From contig JADLFL010000014.1 of the NCBI GenBank assembly GCA_020845575.1, positions 1 to 64,000 of the forward strand: a DNA stretch of 64,000 bases. The letters are read 5' to 3'. Made by a program: the position numbers and the translations under genes. Every line of letters begins with the position of its first letter. Within the stretch, counting starts at the first letter, position 1. The notes under the pieces were generated by a model that saw only the letters and a list, made by a program, of their open reading frames with translations, did no database searches and was not told the origin of the DNA. This document shows, piece by piece, positions 27,568 through 37,294 of the stretch. The stretch is from Acidobacteriota bacterium. GTDB lineage: Bacteria; Acidobacteriota; Vicinamibacteria; Vicinamibacterales; Vicinamibacteraceae.

Positions 27568-29004
27568 TTACGTGACCTCCTGTCGCGATGCGCCGGGACT
27601 CCTGTGCCCGACGTCCACGACGATGCGTTGCCACTTGCCCTGGCGGAACCGGAAGATCGACAGCAGACAGCGCGTCAGGTGCCCGGCCACGATGGCGCGC
27701 CAGATGTCCACGGGTTCGAACGTGCCGGTGCGCTGGAAGATGACACACAACCCCAACGGCACGAACACCTGCGAGACGATCGAGATGTACATGGGACTGC
27801 GCGTGTCTCCGGATCCCTGCAGCGCGCCGGTGTAGGCGAGCGCCACGGTGACAAAGAGACCCGAGATCGCGAGGTGTCGCAGCAGGCTGCGCGCGATCGT
27901 CCCCGTGGTCGGATCGCTCACGCCGAAGATGCCGAGGAGCGGCCCGGGGATCGTGAGGAAGAGGAGGCCCACGCCGAGCGCGACGCCGAGACCGATGCGC
28001 GCGCTCACGTTCACCGCCTGCCACGCCCGATCGAGCCTGCCTGCCCCGAGGTTCTGGCCGACGACGGCGGCCGTCGCGCCCATCAGGCCGACGGACGTGA
28101 ACGTGATGAGCGAGAACAGCTCCGTGTACGCGATCGCGAACGCCGCCTGCGCGTGCGCGCTCTCTGGCAGCGCGCCGATGAACCGGAGCAGGAACACGCC
28201 GCCGATGTTCATCGCCACGCCCTGGAAGCCGGTGGGCAGACCGAACTTGAACAACTGCCTGATGATGGCCCAGTCGGGACGCAGCGCCGTGATGTCGGGC
28301 AGGTGGATGGCCGCCGTCGGCGATCGCATCACCATGATGCCGAGCCCGGCCACGATGAGCGACGCGAGGACGGTGCCCATCGCGGCGCCTGTCGCGCCGA
28401 ACGCGGGGATCGGGCCGGCACCGCGGATCAGCACCACGTTGAACACGATGTTCAGCACGGTGAGCAGGATGCCGAGACGCAGCGGCGTGCGTGGATCCCC
28501 TGCCGCGCGGAACGCGCCACCGAGCAGGAAGAACGTCAGCAGGCCGATGCCGCCCACGAACATCAGGCGCAGGAACGGCAGCGCGACGTCGCGCACTTCC
28601 TGCGTCGCGTTGACAAACAGCAGGAGTTGCGGCGAGAGCAGGTATCCGACGGGCGCCATGATGCCGCCCGCGAGCACGAACGACACGAGGAAGGCCTGAC
28701 CGACGGTTCGGTCGACGGCCTCGCGATCGCCGGCGCCCGCAAAGCGCGCTACCAGCACGCCCATGCCCGCATACAGCGAGCTGATGAAAACGATGACGAC
28801 GAGGAAGATCTGCCCGCTGACGCCGATGGCCGCGTTGGCCGTGTAGCCCACGAAGTGGCCGACCATCGCGTGGTCGATGATCCCCTGCAGGCCGCCCAGC
28901 ACGTTCTGCAGCATCGTCGGCCAGGCGATGCGCCAGACCGCGCGTCCGAGGGAGCCCTCGATGATCGATCGGTCGAAGTGCGCTGGTCGTGGCGGTGGCG
29001 GCAT
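27568..29004 (-). CDS. MATE-family efflux transporter
   Basis: A 478-residue inner-membrane antiporter of the multidrug and toxic compound extrusion family, with about 12 hydrophobic segments in two similar halves. Diagnostic pieces are VWRIAWPTMLQNVLGGLQGIIDHAMVG at the start, a mid-chain second FGLPTGFQGVAMNIGGVFLLRFIG and the repeat-2 motif VGQNLGAGRLDRAWQAV. It uses an ion gradient to expel cationic drugs or metabolites. Coupling to a flavin oxidoreductase gene is unusual and might mean export of a redox-modified metabolite. GTG or ATG at 29004; ATG is visible. It diverges from the DUF349 gene. Confidence 0.92.
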   Translation of the reverse strand: MPPPPRPAHFDRSIIEGSLGRAVWRIAWPTMLQNVLGGLQGIIDHAMVGHFVGYTANAAIGVSGQIFLVVIVFISSLYAGMGVLVARFAGAGDREAVDRTVGQAFLVSFVLAGGIMAPVGYLLSPQLLLFVNATQEVRDVALPFLRLMFVGGIGLLTFFLLGGAFRAAGDPRTPLRLGILLTVLNIVFNVVLIRGAGPIPAFGATGAAMGTVLASLIVAGLGIMVMRSPTAAIHLPDITALRPDWAIIRQLFKFGLPTGFQGVAMNIGGVFLLRFIGALPESAHAQAAFAIAYTELFSLITFTSVGLMGATAAVVGQNLGAGRLDRAWQAVNVSARIGLGVALGVGLLFLTIPGPLLGIFGVSDPTTGTIARSLLRHLAISGLFVTVALAYTGALQGSGDTRSPMYISIVSQVFVPLGLCVIFQRTGTFEPVDIWRAIVAGHLTRCLLSIFRFRQGKWQRIVVDVGHRSPGASRQEVT

Positions 29005-29140
29005 GTCGGCTTCGCGACCGCCCGGCTGCCTCGAGCCAGCGAGGCGCGTGGTGGCAGAACGTCGGGAGGTGCGGGTAGACTACCGTTTCTGTCGCGCGGC
29101 CGCCAGCCGTGCCCGTATCCTTCCGGAGAACGCAGTAGCC

Positions 29141-32038
29141 ATGTCCTTGTTCGATCGCTTTCGGCAGCCCAAGTGGAAGCATGCCGACCCGGCCGTCCGG
29201 CTCGAGGCGGTCAACGAGCTGGGTGACGACGCGCAGGACGTCCTCGCCACGCTCGCTCGTGAAGATGCCGACGCCGCCGTCCGGCGACGTGCCGTGGCGC
29301 GCGTCGAGGACATCGGCGTGCTGGCCGCCGTCGCGCGCGGCGACCTCGATGAGGGCGTGCGTGCCGAGGCGCGCAAGTTCCTCATCGATCTCGCCGGTGA
29401 CGGCAGCGACGAGTCGTCGGCACTCGCGGCCCTTGCCGGTCTCGACGATGAGCGCGATCTCGCCACCATCGCGAGAACGACAGACGTGGAAGGCATCGGC
29501 CTGGCGGCGCTGCGTCGCGTGGCCACGCCGCGCCTCGTCGGCAGCATCGCGGGGCGTGCCACGGGTGGCGGCATCCGTCTGGCGGCGCTCGCGCTGATCG
29601 CCGACCCCGCCGAGCGGCTCCTCGTCGCCCTGAACAGCGAGCACAAGGACGTCGCGCTGTCGGCGCTCGAATCGCTGTCGGACGCCGAAGCGCTCGATCA
29701 GGTCGCCAATCGCGCGCGCAACAAGCTCGTCGCACGACGGGCACGTACGCGGCTGCGTGAGCAGCAGGAACCCGTCGCGGTGGAGACAACGGCGCCCGTG
29801 GGCGAGTTGAGCCGGGAGCGCCTGTGCGAGATGGTGGAAGGCCTGGCGCACGAGTCGCGCGCCGACGCCATCCAGGCGCCGCTCGACGCGGCCATCGACG
29901 CGTGGCAACAGCTCGCCGCAACTGTGGATACGACGTCGCCGGTCCTGCAGTCGCGATTCGACGCCGCCGTGGCGGGAGCCCGCGCGCACGTGGAGTCCCT
30001 GCGAGCCGCCGTCGCGGCCGCGCAGGCCGAAGCCGATGCGCGTGCGGCCAGGGATGCGCCGCGCGCCGACGTGTGCCAGTCGCTCGAGGACTACGTGGGC
30101 GACGACATCGAAGACGCGGTGACGGCGGCGCAGGCGGCATGGGGTGCCCTTGATGCCGAGCACGAACCCGGCACCGACGCCGTGAACCAGCGCTTCCTGG
30201 CGGCGATCGCCCGTCAGCGTGCGCGCCTGGCGGCACGGCTCGCCGATGCCGAACGCCACGCGCAACTGGCCACGATCGCTGATGAGGCCGAGCGTCTGTC
30301 GAGCGTCGACGACCTGGCAGCCGCGCACAAGCAGTGGGCCGATCTGCTCAGGCGATGGACGGGACTGGCGCAGGACGGCGCGGCTGTCGATCCGGTGCTC
30401 GTGTCGCGCGTGAAGGCCGCCGAGAGCGCGATCGCGTCGCGCACCGCGGCCCTGCGCGAACAGGAGGGCGCCACGCGCGCCGCCAATCTCGAACGGGCGC
30501 TCACCGCGTGCGACAGGCTCGAAGCCGTTGCCGCGCGGGAGCAGCTGCCGCTCAAGGACGCCGATCAGGCCCGGCGCGACGCACGCACGACGGCCGAGCA
30601 GCTCGGGGCGTTGCCGTCGCGCGACGACCAGACGGCCATCGTCGAGCGGCTGAAGAAGGTGCAGGCGCGCCTGATGGATGTGGTGCGGGATCTCCGCAGC
30701 ACAGACGACTGGAAGCGCTGGGCCAACGCCACCGTGCAGCAGGAGCTGTGCGAGAAGATCGAGGCGCTCGCGCAGGTCGAGGCATTGCCCGACGTCGCCA
30801 AGCGCCTGAAGGACCTGCGGCAGGACTGGAAGCAGGCGAGTGCCGGGCCTCGCGGGGCCGAAGGCGATGCGCTGTGGCAGCGCTTCAAGGCGGGCGCCGA
30901 TGCGGCGCAGGTGCGCGTGGACGGCCACTACGCGCAGCGCGCCGTCGAGGACGCGGCCGTACTCGCCGAGAAGACGCAGCTGGCCGAACAGGCAGAGGCG
31001 CTGTCCGAGTCCAGCGAGTGGCTCAAGACCGCCGACGCCCTCAAGGCGCTGCAGCAGCGGTGGAACACGCTGGGGCACGCCACGCGTGGTGAACAGGGGA
31101 AGGCCATCACCAACAGGTTCCGCGCGGCGTGCGATCGGTTCTTCACGCGTCGCAAGGAAGACCTCAACCAGCGCAAGGACGTGTGGAGCGCGAATCAGGC
31201 GGTGAAGGAAGACCTGATCGCGAAGGCCGAAGCCGTGGCCGAGACCACCGACTGGCAGGCGGGCGTCGAGACGATCAAGGCGCTCCAGGCCGAGTGGAAG
31301 GCGAGCGGTCCCGTCAAGCGGCAGAAGTCGGAGCAGTTGTGGCAGAAGTTCCGCGCCGCCTGCGATCGCTTCTTCGACCGCTACAAGAACCGCCACGCGG
31401 CGGAGTTCGACAGCCGTCGCGTGACGCGTGAGCAGGCGCTGACCGATTTCGAGTCGCTCGCGTCCGGACAGGACGAGTCCCTCGACGGTGCAACCGCACT
31501 CACGCGCGCCGAGCAGGCGTGGCAGGCGTGGCGTGTGGGACCGCCGCTGCCGCGCGACATCGTGACGCCGATGCAGGAACGATTCGCGACGGCGACACAG
31601 TTGCTCGTCGATCGCTATCCAGACGCGTTCCGCCGATCGTCGCTCGATCCGGAGGCGACGCGCGCCCGCATGCAGGAGCTGGTGCAGCAGGTGGAACAAC
31701 TCGGGTCGTCGCCGCAGGCCGCCCCGCAGGCTGCAGTGCAGGCCGCGCCGGCGGCAGCACTCGCCACGATGCTGAAGGAGGCGCTCGCCTCCAACACGAT
31801 CGGCGGGCGTGTGGACGATCAGACCAAGCGTCGCGCGGCCCAGGAGTCCGTGCGCGTGGCGCGTCAGTCATGGAGCCGGCTCGGCCCCGTGAGCGGAGAC
31901 GATGTCGCGGAGTTGGAGCGGCGCTTCGCCGTGGCCTGCCGGCGCTTCGACGACCCGCGCGACGACCGCAACGACCGCGGGGGCGAACGTCGCGGCGCCC
32001 GTCCGCCACGCGGACCACGCCCACCCGCCCGCGCCTGA
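29141..32038 (+). CDS. HEAT-repeat/DUF349 protein, large and coiled-coil-rich
   Basis: A 965-residue protein of unknown molecular role. The N-terminal 250 residues hold HEAT-like helical repeats (KWKHADPAVRLEAVNEL, DADAAVRRRAVARV, DEGVRAEARKFL); then come long Ala/Arg/Glu-rich coiled-coil stretches and two or three DUF349 units, each with RWNTLGHATRGEQGKAI-like and LWQKFRAACDRFFDRYKN sequence. The tail after 950 is Arg/Gly/Pro-rich and basic (RRGARPPRGPRPPARA), perhaps nucleic acid-binding. DUF349 proteins are widespread in Bacteroidetes, Acidobacteria and proteobacteria and remain poorly understood. ATG 29141 gives the sequence typical of the family start; no signal peptide is seen. Confidence 0.85.
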   Translation: MSLFDRFRQPKWKHADPAVRLEAVNELGDDAQDVLATLAREDADAAVRRRAVARVEDIGVLAAVARGDLDEGVRAEARKFLIDLAGDGSDESSALAALAGLDDERDLATIARTTDVEGIGLAALRRVATPRLVGSIAGRATGGGIRLAALALIADPAERLLVALNSEHKDVALSALESLSDAEALDQVANRARNKLVARRARTRLREQQEPVAVETTAPVGELSRERLCEMVEGLAHESRADAIQAPLDAAIDAWQQLAATVDTTSPVLQSRFDAAVAGARAHVESLRAAVAAAQAEADARAARDAPRADVCQSLEDYVGDDIEDAVTAAQAAWGALDAEHEPGTDAVNQRFLAAIARQRARLAARLADAERHAQLATIADEAERLSSVDDLAAAHKQWADLLRRWTGLAQDGAAVDPVLVSRVKAAESAIASRTAALREQEGATRAANLERALTACDRLEAVAAREQLPLKDADQARRDARTTAEQLGALPSRDDQTAIVERLKKVQARLMDVVRDLRSTDDWKRWANATVQQELCEKIEALAQVEALPDVAKRLKDLRQDWKQASAGPRGAEGDALWQRFKAGADAAQVRVDGHYAQRAVEDAAVLAEKTQLAEQAEALSESSEWLKTADALKALQQRWNTLGHATRGEQGKAITNRFRAACDRFFTRRKEDLNQRKDVWSANQAVKEDLIAKAEAVAETTDWQAGVETIKALQAEWKASGPVKRQKSEQLWQKFRAACDRFFDRYKNRHAAEFDSRRVTREQALTDFESLASGQDESLDGATALTRAEQAWQAWRVGPPLPRDIVTPMQERFATATQLLVDRYPDAFRRSSLDPEATRARMQELVQQVEQLGSSPQAAPQAAVQAAPAAALATMLKEALASNTIGGRVDDQTKRRAAQESVRVARQSWSRLGPVSGDDVAELERRFAVACRRFDDPRDDRNDRGGERRGARPPRGPRPPARA

Positions 32039-32042
32039 CCGC

Positions 32043-32061
32043 CGGGCAGAAGTTTTGCCCG
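32043..32061. terminator. Small hairpin after the DUF349 gene
   Basis: CGGGCA (32043-32048), 7-nt loop, TGCCCG (32056-32061), directly after the stop codon. It precedes the larger hairpin at 32066-32095. Confidence 0.4.
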
Positions 32062-32065
32062 CAAC

Positions 32066-32095
32066 CGCGGGGGCGACGTATGCGTCGCCCCCGCG
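32066..32095. terminator. Strong 12-bp hairpin between convergent genes
   Basis: CGCGGGGGCGAC (32066-32077), loop GTATGC, GTCGCCCCCGCG (32084-32095); the first loop pair adds a 13th base pair. It lies between the convergent DUF349 and speA genes and could terminate in both directions. No T-run follows. Confidence 0.65.
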
Positions 32096-32109
32096 TCACC
32101 GTCCTCCAC

Positions 32110-32200
32110 GCCCGGGCTCGGAGAGCCGCCCTGGCAACGGCCACAGAACGGAAGACCGGCTACTGCTACAGATGGTAGGGCCGGCACTCCGAGCCCGGCC
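32110..32200. repeat. Inverted pair of a 23-24-bp repeat
   Basis: The left arm GCCCGGGCTCGGAGAGCCGC (first 20 bases, 32110-32132) and the reverse complement of the right arm (32177-32200, GGCCGGGCTCGGAGTGCCGG) agree at about 21 of 24 positions. A 44-nt spacer separates them. It lies between convergent genes. Confidence 0.65.
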
Positions 32201-32212
32201 CGTGATACCGCG

Positions 32213-34162
<1,950 letters not shown>

Positions 34163-34186
34163 CCGGACATGATAGGGCACAGCGCG

Positions 34187-34579
34187 TCAACGCTGCTTGC
34201 GGTATTGCGCTACGCGCACTGCGGCGTCGACGCTGCGCGTCTCCACCCGCGCGTTGACCACCGCCCCCTCGTCGAGCGCCACGCGCGGGGCGGCGATCTG
34301 TCCATCGACGCGGGCACCGGCACGGATGTCCACGATCTCGGTCCCGGTCAGCTTGCCGCGCGCCTGACCGCACACGGTGAGGTCCCGCGCCAGGACGTCG
34401 GCCTCCACGCGCGCGCCGCTCTCCACACGCACGCAGTGGTTCGGCACCGCGATGTGTCCACGGACCGTCCCGCGGATCTCGAGATCCTCGCCAGTGTCGA
34501 TGGAGCCGGTGATGAGGAGGGTCGAACCGATCACGGAAGGACGCACGTCAAGGGACGGAAGCGAAGACACGACAGACAT
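34187..34579 (-). CDS. Bactofilin-type polymer-forming cytoskeletal protein
   Basis: A 130-residue protein, almost entirely a right-handed beta-helix domain (DUF583): repeating pattern SVIGSTLLITGSIDTGEDLE, VRGHIAVPNHCVRVESGARV, and GKLTGTEIVDIRAGARVDGQ. Bactofilins polymerise without nucleotide into filaments or sheets, often on the cytoplasmic membrane, where they help localise cell-wall or polar proteins. This one has the typical short flanking tails and no hydrophobic membrane-targeting segment. It lies 13 nt after the large membrane protein gene and 24 nt ahead of speA, so is likely expressed with the former. Confidence 0.92.
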   Translation of the reverse strand: MSVVSSLPSLDVRPSVIGSTLLITGSIDTGEDLEIRGTVRGHIAVPNHCVRVESGARVEADVLARDLTVCGQARGKLTGTEIVDIRAGARVDGQIAAPRVALDEGAVVNARVETRSVDAAVRVAQYRKQR

Positions 34580-34592
34580 CGTAGCTGAAGGA

Positions 34593-37178
34593 TCAGGAAA
34601 TCACGCGCAGCTGACGGACGAGTATGCCGAGTGTCCGGTTGTCCACAGGCGGTTGCACGACGGTCCCGACAGACAACGTCAACGTGTTCTCGCCCGCGCG
34701 CAACACCTCGACCGGAAGAGCGATGTCGGCCGCGCCTTCCAACTCGGTCCGCAGGACCTGTCCGTTGAGGCGCACCGTCACGGGCTGCGCGCCGGTCGGG
34801 AGATGCGCGCCAGTGACGTCGAGCGTCAGCGTGACGGGCATCTGGCGGGCCAGGCGGAAGACCGCAACCGCGTCGGTCCGCGCCGTCCACTGGAACGTCT
34901 GTCCGTGTACGCGTTCGGCGCCGTGCCAGCCTTCGGCGGCCCACACCACGATCTCGCGCGCCGTGCGGTCGTCGACAGCGTCGTCGTGGCCGAGGAGCAG
35001 CCTGTCGCCGGGCGCGGCCGTGGCGCACACGAGTCGCGTCTCGGGATGGTGGCCGGGAGCCGGAAGCCGGACCAACCACGCGTCCGGCGAGACACCGGCC
35101 GTCACGACGACCCGGTGCGCTGACTGGACCACGCGCGGAACCACGCGTACGCGCGTCATCCAGCGCCCCGTGCCCGTCGGCTCGGAGACGCCATCCTCGG
35201 CCTGCACCTCTCGCAAGCGCCGCACGTCATCGGCCTGCTGCGTGTCGAACGTGTCGGCGATCCACGTGCCGGCCGACTGCGGCGGTGAGAACCCCGACAC
35301 CGATACCGCCGGCGGTTCCGCAGACGCCAGGTACAGCACGAGCGGTCGTCGAGACGAGGCACCGACGACAGGTACGCCAAGGCGATGCGCGTGCAACGGC
35401 ACGTGCGTCCAGCCGAGCGACGCGTCGACGCAGGCCGGCCTGCCGCCGAGCGCCACCTGCCGCCACGCGGCATGCTGCTGGAGGGAGACTGGCAGGCCAG
35501 GTGCCGGGGCACCCACCGCGCGCAGGGCCACCGCCCCCGTCCCATCGATAACGGCAAGGGCCGCGTGCCGACTCGAGGCAAGTGTCTGCGGGGGCGTGGC
35601 AACCATCGTCCGCCCGGCGTGTGCGTCCACCGCCACCGGCAGCGTGCGCGCGCCAAGGCGATCGCCAGGCTGTCGCGTGAACTCGACGCCGTCGCGGCCC
35701 ATACGTACGTCGCCGTCCCCATCCGTCCGCGCGATCACGGCCAGCGCGGGCGCGCCGACGAGGCTGTCGCGCTTCACCGACACGCGTGCGGCTGCCGGTG
35801 CCGCTTGCGTCCCGAACCACGGGACGGCTTCGGGCGCCACGGCCAGAGCGACGAGTTGATCGGCACGGAGGTCCTGCAATACGGCCGACAATGGCGCAGA
35901 GACAGGTCGTTGGTCGGTGTCGTATCCGAGCGACTCGATGCGCGGAATCGTGTCGCCAAGCGCGCGGACCGACACGCCAGCCGCGAGGCAGCCATCGAGC
36001 GTCGCGGGACTTGCCGGAATCGGCCGCGCGCGGGCCAGCCGCAGCCGTCGCGTCGTGGTCGCATCGTCACTCGCCACCAGTCCGTCGCGCCATGTCGGGG
36101 CCACCGCGCGCGTGACGTGACGCATGCTGCCCGCCCATGGCGTCGGTTCGACCGTCGCGTGCCGCAGGACGGGTATGGCCACGGCCACAATCGCGGCCGT
36201 CGCAACGCCGGGTGCGTGTACGCGCGTGCCGTCGCCGGCCAGCAGTCGCGCGAGCCCGAGCCCGAACCACACAGCCCACCACGCCACCAGGACCTGCGCG
36301 AACGCGACCGACGGCAGCAGACCAGCCGCCACCGCGCCACCGCCAAGAAGCAGCGTCGCGAGTGTCGGTCCGCGCAGGAGGGCTGTCGCTCCCGCCGCGC
36401 GGGCCAGACCCCATGCGGCCACCGCCACGCCGAAGACGTGGACGTCGCCAAGAACGATCGTCGCCGCGCCTCGCAGCGCGAGCCACGGACTGGCGTCGGC
36501 GACAAGACCGGGGCGCAGCACGTCGCCAATCGCTGCCAGCCACATGTCCGCATCGAGGCACGCGATCGACTGCCACGCGTAGGCCAGGATGACACCCTGC
36601 ACGCAGCAGGCCGCGATCAAGACGATCGCGCCGGCGACCACTCGCGCGCGAGTCGACTGCCAGTGCGCAGCCAGCAGCGGGACGAGGCCCCAGGCAGCAG
36701 CAGGAGCCAGCAGTATGGCGAGCACGGCGAGTGTTACGCGCCGGCGTGCGGTTCGTGCATCGGTGGTCAGCGCGAGGATGGCCGCCGCGGCGACGAGTGT
36801 CGCGAACGCGTCGTGCCCGAGAGCGAGCGAACTCCACACCGATCGCACGGCGGCCAGGCTCAACGCCACGGCAACAGCCACGACGGCAGGCACGCCGACG
36901 CGCAACAGCGTCGCGAGCGTGCACGCGGCGATGAGCACGAGCAGGACGGCGCTGGGTGCCGCGAGATCGGGTGTGATCGGTGCGTGGATGTCGAGCAGAT
37001 CGACGGCGAATGCCGCGGGCGCCAACGCGCGGACATGCGCGAACCATGGTGTGACGCCGTCGGGCCACGCCGCGGGCTGCCGCGTGTCGAGACACCACAA
37101 TCCGGCCGCCAGCACGAGCAGCAGGGCGATGAACGATCGCACCACGACGGACGACCTGACTGTCGAGAGGGACGGCAC
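34593..37178 (-). CDS. Large membrane protein with extracytoplasmic C-terminal domain, unknown function
   Basis: An 861-residue protein I do not recognise. The first roughly 400 residues form about ten hydrophobic segments (for example SFIALLLVLAAGLWCL, AVLLVLIAACTLATLL, LVAWWAVWFGLGLARLL). The remaining part is soluble, with beta-rich, Ser/Thr/Val-rich sequence ending in a carbohydrate-binding-like jelly-roll pattern (MPVTLTLDVTGAHLPTG, VTVRLNGQVLRTELEG). The layout resembles GT-C glycosyltransferases with a C-terminal CBM-like domain, yet I see no catalytic acidic motif I could name. GTG 37178 start. It diverges from the GT-C-like gene at 37295 by 116 nt and leads the bactofilin gene. Confidence 0.7.
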   Translation of the reverse strand: MPSLSTVRSSVVVRSFIALLLVLAAGLWCLDTRQPAAWPDGVTPWFAHVRALAPAAFAVDLLDIHAPITPDLAAPSAVLLVLIAACTLATLLRVGVPAVVAVAVALSLAAVRSVWSSLALGHDAFATLVAAAAILALTTDARTARRRVTLAVLAILLAPAAAWGLVPLLAAHWQSTRARVVAGAIVLIAACCVQGVILAYAWQSIACLDADMWLAAIGDVLRPGLVADASPWLALRGAATIVLGDVHVFGVAVAAWGLARAAGATALLRGPTLATLLLGGGAVAAGLLPSVAFAQVLVAWWAVWFGLGLARLLAGDGTRVHAPGVATAAIVAVAIPVLRHATVEPTPWAGSMRHVTRAVAPTWRDGLVASDDATTTRRLRLARARPIPASPATLDGCLAAGVSVRALGDTIPRIESLGYDTDQRPVSAPLSAVLQDLRADQLVALAVAPEAVPWFGTQAAPAAARVSVKRDSLVGAPALAVIARTDGDGDVRMGRDGVEFTRQPGDRLGARTLPVAVDAHAGRTMVATPPQTLASSRHAALAVIDGTGAVALRAVGAPAPGLPVSLQQHAAWRQVALGGRPACVDASLGWTHVPLHAHRLGVPVVGASSRRPLVLYLASAEPPAVSVSGFSPPQSAGTWIADTFDTQQADDVRRLREVQAEDGVSEPTGTGRWMTRVRVVPRVVQSAHRVVVTAGVSPDAWLVRLPAPGHHPETRLVCATAAPGDRLLLGHDDAVDDRTAREIVVWAAEGWHGAERVHGQTFQWTARTDAVAVFRLARQMPVTLTLDVTGAHLPTGAQPVTVRLNGQVLRTELEGAADIALPVEVLRAGENTLTLSVGTVVQPPVDNRTLGILVRQLRVIS

Positions 37179-37221
37179 GGGATTTCGCGAAACGGACGTG
37201 TCTGGAGCTCAGGACCTGTGT

Positions 37222-37245
37222 TGTACGGCGCGCTGTACGGCGCGC
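37222..37245. repeat. Tandem 12-bp duplication
   Basis: TGTACGGCGCGC occurs twice back to back (37222-37233 and 37234-37245) in the intergenic region between two divergent membrane-protein genes. Confidence 0.6.
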
Positions 37246-37271
37246 GCGGCCGGACTCGGCTCGCAGCCACG

Positions 37272-37277
37272 TATAGT
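37272..37277 (+). promoter_or_regulatory. Candidate -10 for the GT-C-like gene
   Basis: TATAGT, 17 nt before ATG 37295, at the end of the divergent intergenic region. No good -35 is seen. Confidence 0.3.
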
Positions 37278-37294
37278 AGCCGTCGCGCAGACTC

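Noticed and set aside
26014..29226. Very long plus-strand frame opposite parC, the oxidoreductase and MATE genes
   Set aside because: It crosses three well-supported genes and is rich in Arg, His and Asp without domain structure.
26951..31699. 1582-codon minus-strand frame opposite the DUF349 gene and across the MATE gene
   Set aside because: It reads the other strand of confident genes and has no recognisable domain.
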